DNA from: an alpha proteobacterium BAL199
GTDB lineage: Bacteria; Pseudomonadota; Alphaproteobacteria; Thalassobaculales; Thalassobaculaceae
DNA: 64,000 bases
Assembly: GCA_000171835.1 (NCBI GenBank)
Contig: ABHC01000016.1
Coordinates: 62,001 to 126,000, forward strand
Direction: 5' to 3'
In this document: piece after piece, positions 37,954-47,525 of the stretch
How positions within the stretch are numbered: position 1 is the first letter of the stretch
How the letters are laid out: every line of letters starts with the position of its first letter
Made by a program: the position numbers and the translations under genes
The notes under the pieces: model-generated
The model's input: only the letters and a program-made list of their open reading frames with translations
Told to the model about the DNA's origin: nothing
Databases searched by the model: none

Positions 37954-39086
37954 CCGACGCTGCCCCCTCGCCGCTCGACCGCCTGCCGGTATCGATCCTT
38001 ACCGGGTTCCTCGGCAGCGGGAAGACCACTCTGCTGAAGGCCCTGCTGGCGCACCCCAGCATGGACCGGGTGGCGGTGATCGTGAACGAGTTCGGCGAGA
38101 TCGGGTTGGATCACGCCCTGATCGAGAAGATCGACGAGGACACCGTGCTGCTGGCGTCCGGCTGCCTGTGCTGCACGGTGCGCGGCGACCTGCTGGACAC
38201 CCTGAAGTCGCTGTACAAGCGCAAGTCGAAGGGCGAGATCGCGCCGTTCGACCGGATCGTGATCGAGACCACCGGTCTCGCCGATCCGGCGCCGATCCTG
38301 CACACCATGATGTCCGACGGCTTCCTGGTGACCCGCTTCACCCTCGACGGGGTGATCGCCGTGGTCGACGCGGTGAACGCGCCCTGGCAGCTCGACCAAC
38401 AGTTCGAGAGCGTCAAGCAAGTAGCAGTCGCCGACCGGATCGTACTCAGCAAGACCGACCTCGTCGAACCCGCCGCGATCGCGGCGCTGGAAGCCCGCCT
38501 GCAGGCCATCAACCCGGCCGCCCCGGTGCTGCAGGCGATCAGCGGCGCGATCGAGCCGTCGGCGCTGTTCGATGCCGGTCTGTACAACCCGATGACCAAG
38601 TCGTCCGATGTGCAGCGCTGGCTGAAGGAAGAGGCCTACCGGGATACTGAGGGCCACGTCTACAACCGCCCCGGCGAACACGATCATGGTCACGATCATT
38701 CTCACGGGCACGATCACCGCCATGGTCATGACGAACATGGGCACGACCATCATCGCCACGACGTCAACCGGCACGACGACCACATCCGGGCGTTCTGCCT
38801 GACCTTCGACAAACCGTTCGCCTGGAACGCCATCGCCCCGGCGCTCGATATGCTGGTCCAGTCGCACGGCCTGAACCTGCTGCGCATGAAGGGCATCCTG
38901 AACGTCCAGGAGGTCGAGAAGCCGGTGGTGGTGCACGCGGTCCAGCACCTGTTCCACCCGCCCGCCAAGCTCGACGCCTGGCCGGACGACGACCGGCGCT
39001 CCAAGCTGGTGATCATCGCCCGCGACCTGGAGAAGGACGCGGTTGAGCGGATCCTGAATTCCTATCTGGCTCTGGAGTTCGCGTAA
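37950..39086 (+). CDS. COG0523 (CobW/ZigA-like) GTPase metallochaperone
   Basis: 378 residues. Walker A is GFLGSGKTT, the diagnostic metal motif GCLCCTVRGD holds the CxCC cysteines, and SKTD replaces the NKxD base-recognition motif, as is common in the family. Between residues about 230 and 270 lies a long histidine/aspartate-rich stretch that should bind zinc. Under zinc limitation such GTPases are thought to deliver metal to essential enzymes. The start overlaps the zur stop by 4 bp, so it is probably part of the Zur regulon. Confidence 0.9.
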   Translation: MTDAAPSPLDRLPVSILTGFLGSGKTTLLKALLAHPSMDRVAVIVNEFGEIGLDHALIEKIDEDTVLLASGCLCCTVRGDLLDTLKSLYKRKSKGEIAPFDRIVIETTGLADPAPILHTMMSDGFLVTRFTLDGVIAVVDAVNAPWQLDQQFESVKQVAVADRIVLSKTDLVEPAAIAALEARLQAINPAAPVLQAISGAIEPSALFDAGLYNPMTKSSDVQRWLKEEAYRDTEGHVYNRPGEHDHGHDHSHGHDHRHGHDEHGHDHHRHDVNRHDDHIRAFCLTFDKPFAWNAIAPALDMLVQSHGLNLLRMKGILNVQEVEKPVVVHAVQHLFHPPAKLDAWPDDDRRSKLVIIARDLEKDAVERILNSYLALEFA

Positions 39087-39099
39087 GCGCGCACGGACC

Positions 39100-41076
39100 T
39101 CAGTAGAACAGGAAATAGTCGCCGCTGAGCTGCGCGGTCGAGAAATTGGCGATGCGCAACAATCCGGCAAGACCGAGATCGATCGCAACGTCGCCATCGT
39201 CGGTGTCCGTCGCCCGATCCATCAGGTCATCGAACGACGCGATCCCGGTGCCGTTGATATCGATCCGCAGGGCGATGCGGTCGCCATGCTGCAGGTTCAG
39301 GTCAGCAACGGTGTCGCTGCCGCCGCCTGAGTCGATGACGAACACGTCGGCACCGTTGCCTCCGATCAGATAGTCGTCGCCAACTCCGCCGAGCAGGATG
39401 TCGTCGCCGGCACCGCCGTCGAGCCGATCATTGCCCTGGCCGCCGAACAGGACGTCGTCACCGTTTCCGCCGGACAGCGTGTCGGCGCCCTGATTGCCGT
39501 ACAGCAGGTCGCCATTACCCGTCCCGCCAATGTCGATGGACCGACCGGTCGAAACCTCCGTCTCGACACCTGAAGACAGCCTCACTCCAATGACCCGAAC
39601 ATCCACACCGAGATCAACTGCGACGGACGCGTTCCCGTCCTCGACCGATCCGCCCTCAGCCGGTGCGCCGCCGATTATCAGGTCGTCGCCGGTGCCGCCA
39701 AGCAGCGTGTCCGACCCCGCACCGCCGTCGATGACATCATCCCCGCCACCGCCAGCGACGAGATCGTCACCCGATCCCGCAACCACGGTATCGGCGCCGT
39801 CGAGTGCCACGACCAGCAGCGAGTCCGCCGTGTCGGAGTAGTCGGCGAAGTCATCGGCCGGCAGGCGCCAGCCGTTTGCGTTGTTGGTGCCGGAGACCTC
39901 GGCAATGGCGTCGTTTCTGCCGGTCAGGGCGATCACCCGGTCGAATCCGGCGAAGGGGACGCCCCCCGCCTGCAGCGCGTCGGCGACCGCGGTGACGTTC
40001 AGCTCATAGAAGCTGGCGTAATGCTGGGCTAGGAAGTTGGTCTCGAACTCGGACGACAGCGCGTACTGGTCGATCGTCGGCGCCTCGATCTCGATCCGGG
40101 ATTCCGTGAAATGCAGGTGTTCGCGCAGCGCCGATGTGGCCGCGGTCGTGAACGACACCTGTCCGGCGTCGGGATCCTTGGCCGCATGTTCCTCCGGGTC
40201 GTAGCGGTCGGGGTTGCGCACGATGTCGCCGGCGTGGTCGACCTGGGTGTAGCCGTCGGGCGCCACCAGACGGATCACGCCGTCTGGACCGATCTGCACC
40301 ATTGAAGTGTCGAATCCTGGCCGCAGTGCCAGCGTGGCCGGATCGACGCCGGCCGATGCCAGCGCGATCATCCGCAGGTCGATGCCCTGCAGGGCGGCGA
40401 AGGCCTTGCTGTCGTACAGCGCGAACAGATCGACCATGGCACCGCCCAGGCTGTGCCCGGAGACCACAACCTCGGTGATTCCGTTCGCCGGGTTGGACAC
40501 GTAATCCAGCACCTGATCGATCAGCGGTTTCAACTGCTCGTAGTACCGCACCTGGCCCGGCCCGGTTCCAGCCTCACCGTCCTTGCCGAGATCGGCGTCG
40601 GTGCCGCGGAATACCAGATGCAGGGTCTTGCCGGTCTCGGTCTCGCGAACCGCCGTCAGGGCTACCGCGGCGGCATCGGGGAACGGGACCTCGACGATGT
40701 CGTCGACATGCTGGATGTGATTGCGCCACAGATCGCCGGCGTAGCTGTAGTTGCGGTCCAAGCCATTGCCGTCGCCCGGCAGCAGGTCGTCTGACGCCGA
40801 GACGCTCTCCGGCCGGAAACCGAGTTCGGCGGAGGACAGGGTCCGCAGCCCCATCGGCTCCAGATAGGTGTCATAGCGGTCATAGGCGTTGAGGTCCCGG
40901 CGGATCCCGGCATCGCTGGGGTCAACCGCAGGCACATAGGCGTAGAGGAATCGGTCGGCAAGCTCGTCAACGCCGCCGTACACGGCCCGGTTCAGCAGCG
41001 CGACGTCGGCCAGTACACGGATCGCCGCGTCTGAAACGATGCGCGTGCCTTCGTCGGCATCATCCTGTTCCTGCAT
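39100..41076 (-). CDS. Secreted RTX lipase (class 3 lipase with haemolysin-type repeats)
   Basis: About 658 residues. The first 300 form an alpha/beta-hydrolase with the lipase motif VVSGHSLGGAM (nucleophile Ser) preceded by LHLVFRGTD. Residues about 430-600 carry repeated GGxGxDxU calcium-binding nonapeptides (GGGGDDVIDGGAGSDTLLGG and so on). The C-terminus ends in a hydrophobic segment, SGDYFLFY, as type I secretion substrates do. The start at 41076 follows GGAAGG by four bases; a longer frame starts at 41265. No type I transporter gene is in the window. Confidence 0.87.
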   Translation of the reverse strand: MQEQDDADEGTRIVSDAAIRVLADVALLNRAVYGGVDELADRFLYAYVPAVDPSDAGIRRDLNAYDRYDTYLEPMGLRTLSSAELGFRPESVSASDDLLPGDGNGLDRNYSYAGDLWRNHIQHVDDIVEVPFPDAAAVALTAVRETETGKTLHLVFRGTDADLGKDGEAGTGPGQVRYYEQLKPLIDQVLDYVSNPANGITEVVVSGHSLGGAMVDLFALYDSKAFAALQGIDLRMIALASAGVDPATLALRPGFDTSMVQIGPDGVIRLVAPDGYTQVDHAGDIVRNPDRYDPEEHAAKDPDAGQVSFTTAATSALREHLHFTESRIEIEAPTIDQYALSSEFETNFLAQHYASFYELNVTAVADALQAGGVPFAGFDRVIALTGRNDAIAEVSGTNNANGWRLPADDFADYSDTADSLLVVALDGADTVVAGSGDDLVAGGGGDDVIDGGAGSDTLLGGTGDDLIIGGAPAEGGSVEDGNASVAVDLGVDVRVIGVRLSSGVETEVSTGRSIDIGGTGNGDLLYGNQGADTLSGGNGDDVLFGGQGNDRLDGGAGDDILLGGVGDDYLIGGNGADVFVIDSGGGSDTVADLNLQHGDRIALRIDINGTGIASFDDLMDRATDTDDGDVAIDLGLAGLLRIANFSTAQLSGDYFLFY

Positions 41077-41283
41077 CCGACCTTCCCACTGTCCGCTTCT
41101 GCACAGCGATGCGCACGCATCGGGAACAAGCCGGCGGGATCGGCGGTTGCCGGAGTTGCCTGTAACCAAACGGGGTGGAAATTGTGCCCCCTCCAATCGC
41201 AATTGCACCGCAAGCGCCGGAGCGCGGAACCAGGCGGGTGGACCTACTTTCCCATCGTCCGACACCCGAACGACAGGTCCGTC

Positions 41284-42573
41284 ATGCCAACCGACGCCAA
41301 CCGACTGCCCGTATCCTTCAACCGCCTTGCCTGGTCGAACCTGGCCGCCCAGTCCGCCGAGCAGATCGCCCTGGCAGCCGCCCCGCTGGTAGCCGTGCTG
41401 GCGCTTGGTGCCGGCGAGGGCGAGACCGGCCTGCTGCAGACCGCCCTGACCCTGCCGTTCCTGCTGCTAGCAATCCCGGCCGGGGTGCTGGCCGACCGGA
41501 TGTCGCGCAAGCGTCTGATGGTGGCCGCCGAGGCGGTGCGGGCGGCGGCGCTGTTCGGGATCCTCGCCCTGGTGCAAGCTGGCCTGCTCAACTGGTCGCT
41601 GCTTGCCCTCCTCGGCTTCGTCGCCGCCTGCGGGACCGTGGCCTACAGCGTGGCGGCACCGTCCCTTGTCCCGGCCCTGGTGCCGCAGGCGCTGCTCGGT
41701 GCCGCCAACTCCCGCATCGAGTTGGCCCGCACGCTGGCCTTCATGGGTGGCCCGGCGGTCGGTGGCGCCCTGGTCGGATGGACCGGCGGCGGGGCAGCCT
41801 TCGCCGCTGCCACCGGCCTGTCGATCCTCGCGGTCATGCTGCTGGTCGGGCTGCGCGAACCGGCGCGCGCTGCCATCCAGCGCCGACGGCCGATGCAGGA
41901 CATCGCCGAGGGCGCCTCGTTCGTCGCCCGGCACGCCCTGCTGCGGCCGGTGCTGGTCACCCAGTTCATCTTCAACACCGCGTTCTTCGTCATCATGGCG
42001 GTGCTCGTACCCTACGCGGTGCGGCACCTCGGCCTTGACGCGTCAGGCATCGGACTGGTGCTGTCGCTGTACGGCGCCGGCATGGTGATCGGCGCGCTGC
42101 TAGCGCCGGCGATCCTTTGCCGCCTGCCGTTCGGCGCGGTCATCGCCATCGGGCCGGTGGTCGGGCTGAGCGCGTCGATCGTCCTGGCCGTGACGATCTG
42201 GCTGCCGACTCCGCTGCTGGCGGCTCTGAGCCTGTTCCTGCTGGGCGTCGGGCCGATCTTGTGGGTAATCAGCACCACCACGCTGCGGCAGGCGGTCACC
42301 CCGCAGGGCCTGCTTGGCCGGGTGTCGTCGTTCAGCGTGCTGGCCCAGGGCTCCCGGCCGCTCGGCGCCGCGCTCGGCGCACTGGTCGGTTCGCTGTGGG
42401 GTGCCGAGGTGTGCCTGCTGGTCGCGGTCGGCGGGTTCGGCCTGCAGGCCTGGGTGATCCTGGCATCGCCTGCGGTTCGCCTGGCCCGCCAACCGGAGAT
42501 GCCCGCCACTCAGCCGGATCAGGCCGCCCCCACCCTGGTACCGGCAGCAGCGGCCCGAAACGACCGGACCTGA
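41284..42573 (+). CDS. MFS exporter (MFS_3/EntS-like)
   Basis: 429 residues with about twelve hydrophobic spans. The loop motif GVLADRMSRKRLM between spans 2 and 3 is the MFS signature, and the overall pattern fits MFS_3 exporters of siderophores and drugs. The ATG at 41284 is preferred because the upstream extension is arginine-rich and lies over the divergent RTX start region. It is convergent with the AEC gene. No siderophore genes are nearby. Confidence 0.84.
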   Translation: MPTDANRLPVSFNRLAWSNLAAQSAEQIALAAAPLVAVLALGAGEGETGLLQTALTLPFLLLAIPAGVLADRMSRKRLMVAAEAVRAAALFGILALVQAGLLNWSLLALLGFVAACGTVAYSVAAPSLVPALVPQALLGAANSRIELARTLAFMGGPAVGGALVGWTGGGAAFAAATGLSILAVMLLVGLREPARAAIQRRRPMQDIAEGASFVARHALLRPVLVTQFIFNTAFFVIMAVLVPYAVRHLGLDASGIGLVLSLYGAGMVIGALLAPAILCRLPFGAVIAIGPVVGLSASIVLAVTIWLPTPLLAALSLFLLGVGPILWVISTTTLRQAVTPQGLLGRVSSFSVLAQGSRPLGAALGALVGSLWGAEVCLLVAVGGFGLQAWVILASPAVRLARQPEMPATQPDQAAPTLVPAAAARNDRT

Positions 42574-42582
42574 TCCCTTCGA

Positions 42583-43478
42583 TCAGAACGGCAGGCCGGC
42601 GAAGCGGACCAGATAGATCACGATCGGCAGGCTGATGAAGCCGAGGATGGTCGACTGCAGCACCGCTCCGGCCACCGCCTCGGGCCGGCGACCGTAGCGG
42701 AGCGCGAACAGGTAGCTGAACACCGCGATCGGCATCGACGACTGGAGGATCAGCACGCCGGCCGCCACCGGCGGCAGATCGAACGCCCAGGCCACCGCGG
42801 TGCCGATCCCGAAACCGATCAGCAGCCGGGCGAGTGCAACCGCAAGGCCGTCGCCGAGCGACCGGATCTCCAGCTTGGCCAGCGACACGCCGAGCGCGAT
42901 CAGCATCACCGGGATGGTGAACCCGGCCAGCAGGTGCAGGGTCTTTCCCGCCACTTCCGGGATCGTCAGATCGAAGGCCATGACCGGGATCGCGGCCGCC
43001 ACCGCGTACAGCACCGGCGCGGTCACGATCGTTCGCAGCGACACCCGCCCCGAGGCGATCCCGATCCCGACGGTGAACTGCAGCATGATCATCATAGCGA
43101 AGAACGACACGGCGAGCGCCAGGCCGCGGTCACCAAACGCGAACAGACAGGTCGGCAGCCCGATGTTGCCGGAGTTCGGGAACATCAACGCCGGCAGGAA
43201 CGTCCGCCGGTCCATGCCGCTCAGATGGAGCCACCCCAGTGCCAGCGCGCCGAAGCCGCCGACGGCGACGGCGGTGGCCAGCGCCATGGTTCCGAAATCC
43301 TGCAGGCTGAGGTCGAGCCGGGTCAGCGTGTCGAACACCAGGCACGGCGTGCCGATCTGCACGGTCAGGCCGGTGATGGTCTCGCTGTCGAAGGCCTTGC
43401 CCAGCTTCGCCCAGACGAAGCCGATGATGGCGCAGACGAACACCGGATGACGATGCCCAGCAGATCCAGAGCGATCAC
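42583..43478 (-). pseudogene. AEC-family (auxin efflux carrier-like) transporter with frameshift
   Basis: About 298 residues of an AEC transporter if repaired, with ten hydrophobic spans and the MFPNSGNIGLPT motif. The family-like N-terminus VIALDLLGIVI begins at a GTG at 43478 (GGGGA six bases upstream) but is in a different frame from the remainder, HPVFVCAIIGFVWAKLGK. The missing base is at 43445-43446, where two Cs on the coding strand should be three; restoring it gives GIVIPVFVCAIIG, the normal sequence. It is either a recent mutation or a sequencing error. Confidence 0.75.
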
Positions 43479-43594
43479 GCGATTTCCCCGCCAGCCATAA
43501 CCCGGCACCGCACCGTTTCCATCCGCCGCCGTTGCGCCGACGGCCCGAGTGCGGCACATCTGCACCCGTCTTAGCGCGAGCGGGAGTGATTCGC

Positions 43595-44212
43595 ATGATC
43601 TTCTACCAGCCGGGCCGCCACAAGGAGCAGGGCTTCAGCCACGACCCGTTCAAGGCGGTGGTGTCGCCCCGGCCGATCGGTTGGATCTCGACCGTAGACG
43701 CCGAAGGCCGCAGCAACCTCGCGCCCTACAGCTTCTTCAATGCGATGGCGTTCCTGCCGCCGGTGGTGGTGTTCGGTACCGGCACCCATCCCGATGGCAC
43801 GCCGAAGGACAGTCAGCGCAACGTCGAGGCGACCGGCGAGTTCGTCTGCAACATCGTCTCCGAAGCGCTGAAGGAGCAGATGAACAAGACCTCGGCCCAC
43901 CTGCCGCACGGCGAGGACGAGATGAGCTTTGCCGAACTGGAAGGCGCGCCGTCCAAGCTGGTCAAGCCGCTGCGCGTGGCCGCCGCCCCGGTGGCGCTGG
44001 AGTGCCGCTACCTGCAGACGGTCAAGCTGCCGGCCTGGAACGAACCGGCCGGCAACTACGCGATCTTCGGCGAGGTGATCGGCGTCCACGTCAACCCGGA
44101 GATCGTCGAGAACGGGCTGATCGACGTCACCCGCTACCGTCCGGTCTCCCGTCTCGGCTACTTTGACTATTCGACGGTGACCGAGGTGTTCCAGATGTTC
44201 CGGCCAGACTGA
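43595..44212 (+). CDS. Flavin-reductase-like FMN-binding protein
   Basis: 205 residues of the flavin reductase-like split-barrel family. AVVSPRPIGWISTVDAEGR is the FMN-binding start; NLAPYSFFNAMAFLPPVVVFGT and CNIVSEAL follow. Such proteins supply reduced flavin or act as flavin-dependent oxidoreductases. The ATG at 43595 has GGGAG eight bases upstream. It is divergent from the AEC gene, and the next gene is the truncated RTX fragment. Confidence 0.87.
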   Translation: MIFYQPGRHKEQGFSHDPFKAVVSPRPIGWISTVDAEGRSNLAPYSFFNAMAFLPPVVVFGTGTHPDGTPKDSQRNVEATGEFVCNIVSEALKEQMNKTSAHLPHGEDEMSFAELEGAPSKLVKPLRVAAAPVALECRYLQTVKLPAWNEPAGNYAIFGEVIGVHVNPEIVENGLIDVTRYRPVSRLGYFDYSTVTEVFQMFRPD

Positions 44213-44263
44213 ACCGAGATCGGCGTCCAGCCTGTCTCGATACGGCCCCGTCGACCTCCACCG

Positions 44264-45077
44264 CTAAATGAAAAAGCCGTCGTTCACGTCGGACGGGGGA
44301 ATACCGACAAGCCGAATCGAGTGGTCGACGGACAACCTCAGGAGCGCATCTCCTTCGCTTGAGATTTCCACTGTGACATCGGCGGTCGTGAAGCCATCGG
44401 CAAGAATGAAGCGGTCCGCACCCACTTCGAAGTCGGCAACGATGTCATGGCCGCCGTTGGCCTCGATGACGATGTAGTCGAAACCATCATCCGTCACCAT
44501 GAAGTCGTCACCGCTACCACCGAACACTGTGTCATTGCCGGTACCGCCGAACAGCGTGTCGTCGCCGGCATTTCCGAAAACGTGGTCATTGCCCTTGTTC
44601 CCAAGCACAAGGTCGTTCCCGTCGCCACCGGAAACCGTGTCGTTCCCCTGACCGCCGAACAGGGTGTCGTTCCCGCCCTCTGCCGCCATGAGGTCGTTGC
44701 TCGCATTGCCGTAGAGGATGTCGTCACCACCGCCGCCGAGGATTGTATCGCCGCCAGCACCGCCGCTCAGCGTGTCGCTCCCGTCGGACCCGCCGATCAT
44801 TTCCGCGCCGGTCAGGTCGACAACCGTGACGGTGTTCGCCGCGACCCCCTCCAGTCGGATGACAGAATTGCCGATCAGCACCAGCGCCGTCCCGTCCAGG
44901 TCAGCCGAGACAGACAACTCGCTGTCGTCCGCCTGCCCGATGACGTCGTTCCCGACCTGGAAGCCTGTTATGGTGTCGACCCCGTCGTCGCCGTCAAACC
45001 AGTACGTGTCCGGACCGTTGCCGCCGCTCAGCGCGTCGTGTCCATCGCCACCCACGATCTCGTCGGCACCGTTGCCA
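44264..45077 (-). pseudogene. RTX protein fragment cut by IS6 element
   Basis: About 270 residues containing many GGxGxDxU calcium-binding repeats (GGAGGDTILGGGGDDILYG, GGQGNDTVSGG, GGTGNDTVFGG) and a normal C-terminus ending DVNDGFFI. The reading frame is open right up to 45077, where IS6 copy 1 begins; the apparent GTG start lies in the IS repeat. The N-terminal catalytic or adhesive part has been lost, so this is a 5'-truncated gene. It is not a duplicate of the RTX lipase C-terminus. Confidence 0.82.
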
Positions 45078-45893
45078 GGTGTTGTCACGTTAACGTGCCT
45101 GAGGTTGCGGGTTCAATGATCCGGGCGTAGGCGGTGTCGATGCAAACAGAGAAAATCAGCTACAAGCGCCACCGCTTTCCGCCTCAGATCATTTCTCATG
45201 TTGTCTGGCTCTACGCCCGGTTCAACTTGAGCCTGCGCGAGGTCGAGGAGCTTATGCTGGAACGTGGTGTGGACGTTTCGTATGAGACGATCCGGCGCTG
45301 GACCGTCAAGTTCGGTCCCCGGATCGCCCACGTTCTGCGGCGACGGCAGCCTCGCCCTGGTGATGTTTGGCATCTGGACGAAGTCGTCGTGAAGATCGCG
45401 GGCCGGTCATACTGGCTGTGGCGCGCCGTCGACCAACACGGTGTCGTTCTTGAGGAAATCTTACAATCGAAGCGAGACAAGCGCGCTGCAAAGCGGCTTT
45501 TGATCAAGCTGATGAAACGTTGGGGCTTCGTGCCCAAAAGGATCATTACGGACAAACTGCGCTCATATGGGGCCGCCAAGCGCGAGGTCGCGCCTGGCCT
45601 TGATCATTGGTCACACAAGGGGCTCAATAACCGCGCCGAGAACAGCCACTTGCCCTTCCGAAAACGAGAGCGGGTGATGCAAGGCTTCCGATCACCGGGT
45701 GGATTACAACGCTTCGTGTCTATGCAATCCGCAACCCGCAATCGTTACTCTGTCCCAGCCCGCCGTCGTTCCGCCCTCACCATTCGCTACCATCGGCTCG
45801 AAGCGTTCGAAGCTTGGAAATCCGCGGCACATGCCGCTTGATCAACGACCGGCATGCCAACTTGCTAACTCGACGAGTTAACGTGACAACACC
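45078..45893 (+). mobile_element. IS6-family insertion sequence, copy 1
   Basis: 816 bp, ending in perfect 17-bp inverted repeats (GGTGTTGTCACGTTAAC at each end, inward). Sequence and length are identical to copy 2 at 57823-58638, and the orientation is the same. No 8-bp target duplication is present: the left flank is CGTTGCCA and the right is CCCAGGTG. The left neighbour (RTX gene) and the right neighbour (IS91 transposase) are both truncated at its ends, so it has mediated deletions or joined replicons. Confidence 0.95.
45134..45841 (+). CDS. IS6-family transposase
   Basis: 235-residue DDE transposase of IS6/IS26 type. GDVWHLDEVVVKI holds the first aspartate, RIITDKLRSYGAAKRE the second, and NRAENSHLPFRKRERVMQGF the glutamate and the downstream basic motif. 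A short Zn-free N-terminal region (YKRHRFPPQIISHVVWLYARFNLS) is a helix-turn-helix. Start GTG at 45134, ATG at 45140 possible. Confidence 0.95.
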   Translation: MSMQTEKISYKRHRFPPQIISHVVWLYARFNLSLREVEELMLERGVDVSYETIRRWTVKFGPRIAHVLRRRQPRPGDVWHLDEVVVKIAGRSYWLWRAVDQHGVVLEEILQSKRDKRAAKRLLIKLMKRWGFVPKRIITDKLRSYGAAKREVAPGLDHWSHKGLNNRAENSHLPFRKRERVMQGFRSPGGLQRFVSMQSATRNRYSVPARRRSALTIRYHRLEAFEAWKSAAHAA

Positions 45894-46347
45894 CCCAGGT
45901 GTGCAGCACCGCGACGACGCCGAGCTCGGCGCCGAGGTGGCGGGGATCGGCAGCGACCACGCGCAACGTCTCGGCCGCCGCCCGGAACAGGATGGCGTAG
46001 ACAGCCGCCTTGTTCTGGAAGGCGATCTCCGCGGCTGCCGGCGGCATGGTGAAGACGACGTGGAAATATCCCACCGGCAGCAGCTCGGCCTGACGGGCGG
46101 CGAGCCACTCGGCACGCGCCTGGCCCTGGCACTTCGGGCAGTGCCGGTTGCGGCAGGAGTTGTAGGCGTGACGGACGGTGCCGCAGTCCCGACACTGCTC
46201 GACATGGCCGCCGAGTGCCGCGGTGCGGCACAGCTCGACGGCGCTCATCACCCGCCGCTCGACCCGGCCCAGGTGACCGTCATGCGCGCGGCGATAGGCA
46301 TCGCCGTGCCGGCGGAACACGTCCGCCAACTCCAGACCCGGAGGCAT
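45894..46347 (-). pseudogene. IS91-family transposase, N-terminal fragment
   Basis: The first 151 codons of the same transposase found complete at 47861-49045, with its zinc-binding cysteines (GHVEQCRDCGTVRHAY, CRNRHCPKCQGQAR). It ends at the IS6 boundary after AVLHTWG; the following codons come from the IS6 repeat. The HUH and tyrosine motifs are missing, so it is inactive. Confidence 0.92.
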
Positions 46348-46356
46348 GACGCCCGG

Positions 46357-47217
46357 TCAGGCGGGAGGCACCACCTCCAGCGCCAGCCGGTCGAGCGGGC
46401 TCTCGGTCCGCCGGATCAGCCCGTTCGAGACCTGCGTGTAGCGTGCCGTGGTCGACAGGTTGGCGTGCCCGAGCAGGACCTGGATGATGCGGATGTCGGT
46501 GCCGCTCTCCAGCAGGTGGGTGGCGAAGCTGTGCCGCAGGGTGTGCACCGTCACCCGCTTGTCCAACCCCGCAGCAGCACGAGCCGATCGGCAGGCGGCG
46601 TGCAGCACCTGGACGTCGATCGGCTTGCTCGCCTCGCGACCGGGGAACAGCCAGTGCTCGGGACGCGCCAGCCGCCAATAGGTTCGCAGAATGCCGAGCA
46701 ACTGCGCCGACAACATGACGTAGCGGTCCTTGCCACCCTTGCCGTGCTCGACCCGGATCACCATCCGCCCGCTGTCGACGTCGCCGACCCGCAGAGCGAC
46801 CACTTCCGACACCCGCAACCCAGCCGCGTAGGCCGTCGTCAGCGCCGCCCGGCTCTTCAGGCTCGCAACCGCCTCCAGGAACCGCACCACCTCGTCGGCG
46901 CTCAGCACCACCGGCAGCTTGCGCGGCTCGCGCGCGTAAGGGATGCGCTCCGGGATCTCCCCGTGCCCAAGCGTGACGCCGTAGAAGAACCGCAGCGCGC
47001 AGACCGTCTGGTTCAGCGACGGCCACGAGATCCCGGTAGACACCAGGTGGACCTGGAAGGCCCGCACATCCTCCAGACCGAGCCGGTCCGGCGAGCGTCC
47101 GAAGAAGCGACTGAACTTCGCCACTGCGTGCAGGTAGGATCGCTGCGTCGCCGGCGACAGATTACGGACCGTCATGTCCTCGATCATGCGACGGCGTAGA
47201 GGGCTCAACTCGGCCAT
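46357..47217 (-). CDS. Tyrosine recombinase of IS91 module A
   Basis: 286-residue phage-integrase-type enzyme from the ATG at 47217 (AGGAG upstream). The N-terminal SAM-like domain (MIEDMTVRNLSPATQRSYLHAV) binds DNA; the catalytic domain has AYAAGLRVSEVVALR (Arg), HTLRHSFATHLLESG (HxxR) and LGHANLSTTARYTQV with the active tyrosine. It is the usual partner of this IS91 subgroup and ends 9 bp before the transposase starts. It differs from its module B twin only in a patch around residues 25-110. Confidence 0.93.
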   Translation of the reverse strand: MAELSPLRRRMIEDMTVRNLSPATQRSYLHAVAKFSRFFGRSPDRLGLEDVRAFQVHLVSTGISWPSLNQTVCALRFFYGVTLGHGEIPERIPYAREPRKLPVVLSADEVVRFLEAVASLKSRAALTTAYAAGLRVSEVVALRVGDVDSGRMVIRVEHGKGGKDRYVMLSAQLLGILRTYWRLARPEHWLFPGREASKPIDVQVLHAACRSARAAAGLDKRVTVHTLRHSFATHLLESGTDIRIIQVLLGHANLSTTARYTQVSNGLIRRTESPLDRLALEVVPPA

Positions 47218-47347
47218 CGGGGTGCTCCTGTCTGGTGATGAGGCTGCTCGCAACCGCCATCATCCCAGACAGGCGACCTCAACGGTCACCGCCCCTACTT
47301 CCCGCGACAGCGGGTTCGTTCAATCCTATGAATGCCTCAAAACACTA

Positions 47348-47441
47348 GTGGTGGGAATCAGACAGATGAAACCCGTGCATCAGCAAACGCATGGCGGAAA
47401 TCTGCCGATCCAGACGGACTCACCCGTTTGATTTTCACCAC
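47348..47441. mobile_element. 94-bp MITE with IS630-type ends
   Basis: Inverted repeats GTGGTGGGAATCAGAC and, inward from the right, GTGGTGAAAATCAAAC (13 of 16 match) bound a 94-bp stretch without coding capacity. Each end is flanked by TA within a CTAG, as expected for an IS630/Tc1 target duplication. The ends resemble those of the IS630 element at 54216 (GTGGATAAAATCC), although they are not identical. It lies between the two IS91 modules. Confidence 0.62.
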
Positions 47442-47525
47442 TAGCGTCTCCACAGTCCCCTTACTGAGCCTACATGTCGTGGTGAATCGCGAATGGATTG
47501 CCGAGCCTGAATCTGGAGGGTTCTG

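Larger units (their letters stand above)
45894..47326 (-). mobile_element. IS91-type module A (truncated), recombinase plus transposase
   Basis: The right end at 47326 (reading inward GGATTGAACGAACCCGC, then a GACA-loop hairpin CCCGC...GCGGG) is shared with module B at 50026. The left part is cut off by IS6 copy 1, leaving only the first 151 codons of the transposase. Most of the rest is identical to module B except for a divergent patch in the recombinase gene. Confidence 0.82.

Noticed and set aside
44264-45088. Complete short RTX gene starting at the GTG at 45088
   Set aside because: That start codon lies within the inverted repeat of IS6 copy 1, so the apparent N-terminus is created by the insertion.
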